The notes under the pieces are model-generated. The model saw nothing but the letters and a program-made list of their open reading frames with translations, was not told the origin of the DNA and searched no databases. 8,962 nucleotides of DNA. Origin: Ignavibacteriales bacterium. Its GTDB lineage: Bacteria; Bacteroidota; Ignavibacteria; Ignavibacteriales; Melioribacteraceae. Below, in pieces: positions 6,700 through 8,962 of the stretch (positions are counted from its first letter, which is position 1; each line of letters opens with the position of its first letter). The position numbers were made by a program, and so were the translations under genes. The stretch spans positions 1 through 8,962 of the forward strand of contig QYQI01000147.1 in the NCBI GenBank assembly GCA_007280825.1, read 5' to 3'.

Positions 6700-8853
6700 A
6701 TGAAAAAACTTATTTTATTTTTTTTAATCACAAAATTATTTGCGGCACAACAACTCATAGTTTCTGATCCTTATCTGACATTCAAAGCAAAACAAAACGA
6801 CCCGCTCTATACAACTTATACCGCTGCAATGGAACGATCAAGATTGTATGGCGATAAAGGTTACAAGATGGATTATTACTCAGAACACCTTCCGATCAAT
6901 TATAGTGGAGATCAGGCAGGAAAATTTTATTGTGTTTGGAAAGTTGATCAGGTAGTTGTTATGAACACCGGAGAGTTCTATGAAAAACCGGTTGTTACTT
7001 CTTCATTCCCTGATATGATGATTATGGAATATTCTCCGTTCAAAGGAATTAAAGTTCAAGAAACTTTTTTTGTTTACAGTTCATCAATAGCGCTAGTAAA
7101 TCTTCAGATAAAAAATATTGATAATATTGATCACAATATTGAACTGTACCCCGTTCTAGAGCTCGGCAATGATTCATTGTTTATAAAAGATTACGATAAA
7201 CTTCACAACGGTTACATTACCGAACATCATGAATCGAAATACAGGTTAATAAGCTCTCTCTATAAGAATGCACCTTATCCAACAGAGACTCGTGATTATT
7301 TTGCTGCAAGCTTTTTTCCATATTCTTTTGGCGGTTTCCATAAATCGCTCGAAGATTTTTACATCACAATCAAAACAGATTTTTATGCTGAGAAAAGGAA
7401 TGATTCACTCAATCACAAAAAAGAAGGATTGGTAAATTTTATTTCTCTTCACGGAAAATTTTCCTTGAAAACGGGCGAAGAAGTTAATGTAAGATATTTC
7501 CGCGGTTGGCAGGATCAAAAAGAAGATTTGCATAAACTAGTTGAAGAAATCGAGCGACTTAAAACCGAGCCGCTTCAAAAATATGTTGATGCTAACGTAA
7601 AATTATTCTCACAAATCCCGCGCATAAAATTCAAAACACAGGATGAAAAACTTGTTTATCTCGGCGCATTTAATCTTGCACGAGGATGTTTTTATCCCCC
7701 AGCGGAAAAGACAAATTATAATTTTTATGTCTTCTCACGCCAGCCGTTATGGGGCTGGGGACATGGACATCAAGTTCTTCATGAATCTCTAAGTATGCTC
7801 GCGTATGTATATCTCGATCCAAAGTCTGCCGAAAATTCTCAGCGCGTTTATATGGAACAACAAAGAGAAGATGGATTAATTGCATACCGCCACGGTCCGC
7901 GCGATTTGCAGGACTATCCTCACATCAGTAAAGAACTTAACAAAGATATGTCAACAACATCAGCGCCTTTCTTTAGTTGGATTAATTGGGAAGTTTACAA
8001 GGTCAGTAAAGACAAAAGATTTCTTTCAGATGCATACAATAGCGGGGAAAAATATATTAAATGGTTGATCAACAATCGCGATCTTGATAAAGACGGATTG
8101 TATGAATGGGGACCTTACGGAATAATTGAAAATGTACGCGACTGGTATAACGCAGTTTTTCAAGTAAGTGCTGAAAGACATCTTGATGTTGATAAAGAAG
8201 ATATTTCCGATGAGCTTGAATGTGTTGATCTTACTTTTATGATGATAAAAGAAATGCATTCACTCTCGCAAATGGCAAAAGAACTTGGAATGAAAGATGC
8301 TTCGCATGCATGGGGAAAAATTGCCGATTTAACTTCAGAACTTGTTAATCAAAAAATGTGGGATGACAGCAGCAAGTTTTATTATTCGATCAACAAGAAA
8401 GATCATTCATTCAAATATCTAACACGTGATTTACGGAGAATGGAAATAATCGGGTTTCTTGCGTTATGGGCTGAAGTTGCGCCCAAGGATAGAGCCGAAC
8501 AACTAGTTAAACATTTACTTGATCCGAAAAAATTCTGGCGCAAGTATGGTGTTCCAACTCTTGCGGCTGATGATCCTTGGTACACACCTTATGTGGATTA
8601 TTGCTGTAAGTGGAACGGTCCCGTTTGGCTGTTGTGGGATTACATGGTTCTCGATGGTTTGAAAAAATACGGCTACAACAAAATTGCAAATCAACTTGCG
8701 GACAAAATGTTGCTTGCTGTTACAACGCAACTGAAAAAGAATCATAACTATTGGGAATCATACAGTCCCGATAACGAAGTTCTCAACTCACCGCCAAATT
8801 ATATTTGGGATTCCATAATGGCGAGAGTACTTATTGAGAAATATAAAAAATAG
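6700..8853 (+). CDS. Secreted GH63/MGH1-like glycoside hydrolase, (alpha/alpha)6 barrel
   Basis: This 717-aa exported protein has a short signal peptide (residues 1-16 or 1-17, cleaved near LFAAQQ). Residues about 20-290 are beta-rich, as in the N-terminal sandwich of GH63-type enzymes. Residues about 310-717 form the helical barrel. Recognisable pieces are LSMLAYVYLDPKSA, the acidic DLDKDGLYEWG (461-471), ENVRDWYN (477-484), KWNGPVWLLWDYMVLDGLKKYG (split here at KWNGPVW, 637-643) and NYWESYSP (683-690), which match the layout of GH63 and mannosylglycerate hydrolase-like proteins. By analogy E686 is the candidate base, and D481 or E477 the candidate acid. Where relatives usually have a WD pair early in the barrel, this one reads GWGHGHQ (352-358). 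The ATG at 6700 follows AAGG with a 5-nt spacer. It lies 75 bp after the larger glycosidase, in the same orientation, and is probably co-transcribed with it. The stop TAG is part of the palindrome at 8850-8933. The fold is likely; the substrate is unknown. Confidence 0.87.
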   Translation: MKKLILFFLITKLFAAQQLIVSDPYLTFKAKQNDPLYTTYTAAMERSRLYGDKGYKMDYYSEHLPINYSGDQAGKFYCVWKVDQVVVMNTGEFYEKPVVTSSFPDMMIMEYSPFKGIKVQETFFVYSSSIALVNLQIKNIDNIDHNIELYPVLELGNDSLFIKDYDKLHNGYITEHHESKYRLISSLYKNAPYPTETRDYFAASFFPYSFGGFHKSLEDFYITIKTDFYAEKRNDSLNHKKEGLVNFISLHGKFSLKTGEEVNVRYFRGWQDQKEDLHKLVEEIERLKTEPLQKYVDANVKLFSQIPRIKFKTQDEKLVYLGAFNLARGCFYPPAEKTNYNFYVFSRQPLWGWGHGHQVLHESLSMLAYVYLDPKSAENSQRVYMEQQREDGLIAYRHGPRDLQDYPHISKELNKDMSTTSAPFFSWINWEVYKVSKDKRFLSDAYNSGEKYIKWLINNRDLDKDGLYEWGPYGIIENVRDWYNAVFQVSAERHLDVDKEDISDELECVDLTFMMIKEMHSLSQMAKELGMKDASHAWGKIADLTSELVNQKMWDDSSKFYYSINKKDHSFKYLTRDLRRMEIIGFLALWAEVAPKDRAEQLVKHLLDPKKFWRKYGVPTLAADDPWYTPYVDYCCKWNGPVWLLWDYMVLDGLKKYGYNKIANQLADKMLLAVTTQLKKNHNYWESYSPDNEVLNSPPNYIWDSIMARVLIEKYKK

Positions 8854-8933
8854 AACGCAGATAACACGGATCGAACAGATTTACGCTGATAGATCTGCGA
8901 TAATCCGTCTAATCAGCGTCATCTGTGTTCTAT
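8850..8933. repeat. Long imperfect palindrome, copy 2, containing the stop codon of the 717-aa glycosidase
   Basis: Arms ATAGAACGCAGAT (8850-8862) and ATCTGTGTTCTAT (8921-8933) pair at all 13 positions, one as G-U. Folding on the same centre (8891/8892) continues with about 32 of 41 possible pairs, so the whole 84 bp is a hairpin-like palindrome. Internally the left half repeats a unit of about 9-10 bp of the type ACRCNGAT, and the right half carries its complement (for example ACGCTGAT 8883-8890 and ATCAGCGT 8912-8919), so alternative pairings exist. The TAG stop at 8851-8853 lies in the left arm. No T-tract follows. The outer arms are shared with 6613-6685, which supports a dispersed repeat family. 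The sequence from 8934 to the window end (8962) is AT-rich and shows no feature. Confidence 0.75.
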
Positions 8934-8962
8934 ATAAATCTATAACAAATGAGTGACTAAAA

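Noticed and set aside
7670..8745. Several 60-77 codon frames on both strands inside the smaller glycosidase gene
   Set aside because: All lie within the conserved barrel-coding region, overlap one another and have no independent evidence.
8850..8933. Rho-independent terminator for the glycosidase pair
   Set aside because: The palindrome is stem-like but no T-tract follows on either strand, and it matches another element that lies inside the presumed operon, so repeat element is the better call.

Overview
The window reads as AT-rich bacterial chromosome, probably from the Bacteroidota/Chlorobiota/Ignavibacteriota side of the FCB group. The support is indirect. All three secreted proteins have a likely signal peptidase I site of the form Ala|Gln, the pattern called the Bacteroidetes Q-rule. 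Their family content (periplasmic S9B dipeptidyl peptidase and secreted helical-barrel glycosidases) is common there. No ribosomal or other phylogenetic marker is present, so the phylum is an inference.

Layout from left to right. A minus-strand gene (592 to 77) encodes a small soluble protein of unknown function with a very acidic C-terminal tail; it begins at GTG. About 210 bases of very AT-rich divergent intergenic DNA follow. A plus-strand tRNA-Arg(CCG) lies at 801-872. A secreted DPP-IV-type serine peptidase (935-3190) comes next, closed by a clear Rho-independent terminator at 3198-3248. Two secreted glycoside hydrolases of (alpha/alpha)6-barrel type follow in the same direction: an 1103-aa multidomain protein (3313-6624) and a 717-aa protein (6700-8853). 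They are 75 bp apart and are probably co-transcribed.

The most notable non-coding structure is a pair of long imperfect palindromes at 6613-6685 and 8850-8933. Their outer 13-bp arms are nearly identical (ATAGAACGCWGAT on the left, ATCTGYGTTCYAT on the right) but their interiors differ. Each one contains the stop codon of a glycosidase gene. They look like two members of a dispersed REP- or MITE-like family, with the one between the glycosidase genes forming an intercistronic hairpin.

Functionally, the right-hand two thirds is an exported catabolic set: a proline-type dipeptidyl peptidase for peptides, then two glycosidases that could act in sequence on one glycan whose identity the sequence does not reveal. 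No transporter, SusC/SusD pair, regulator gene, CRISPR array, transposase or phage gene is visible.
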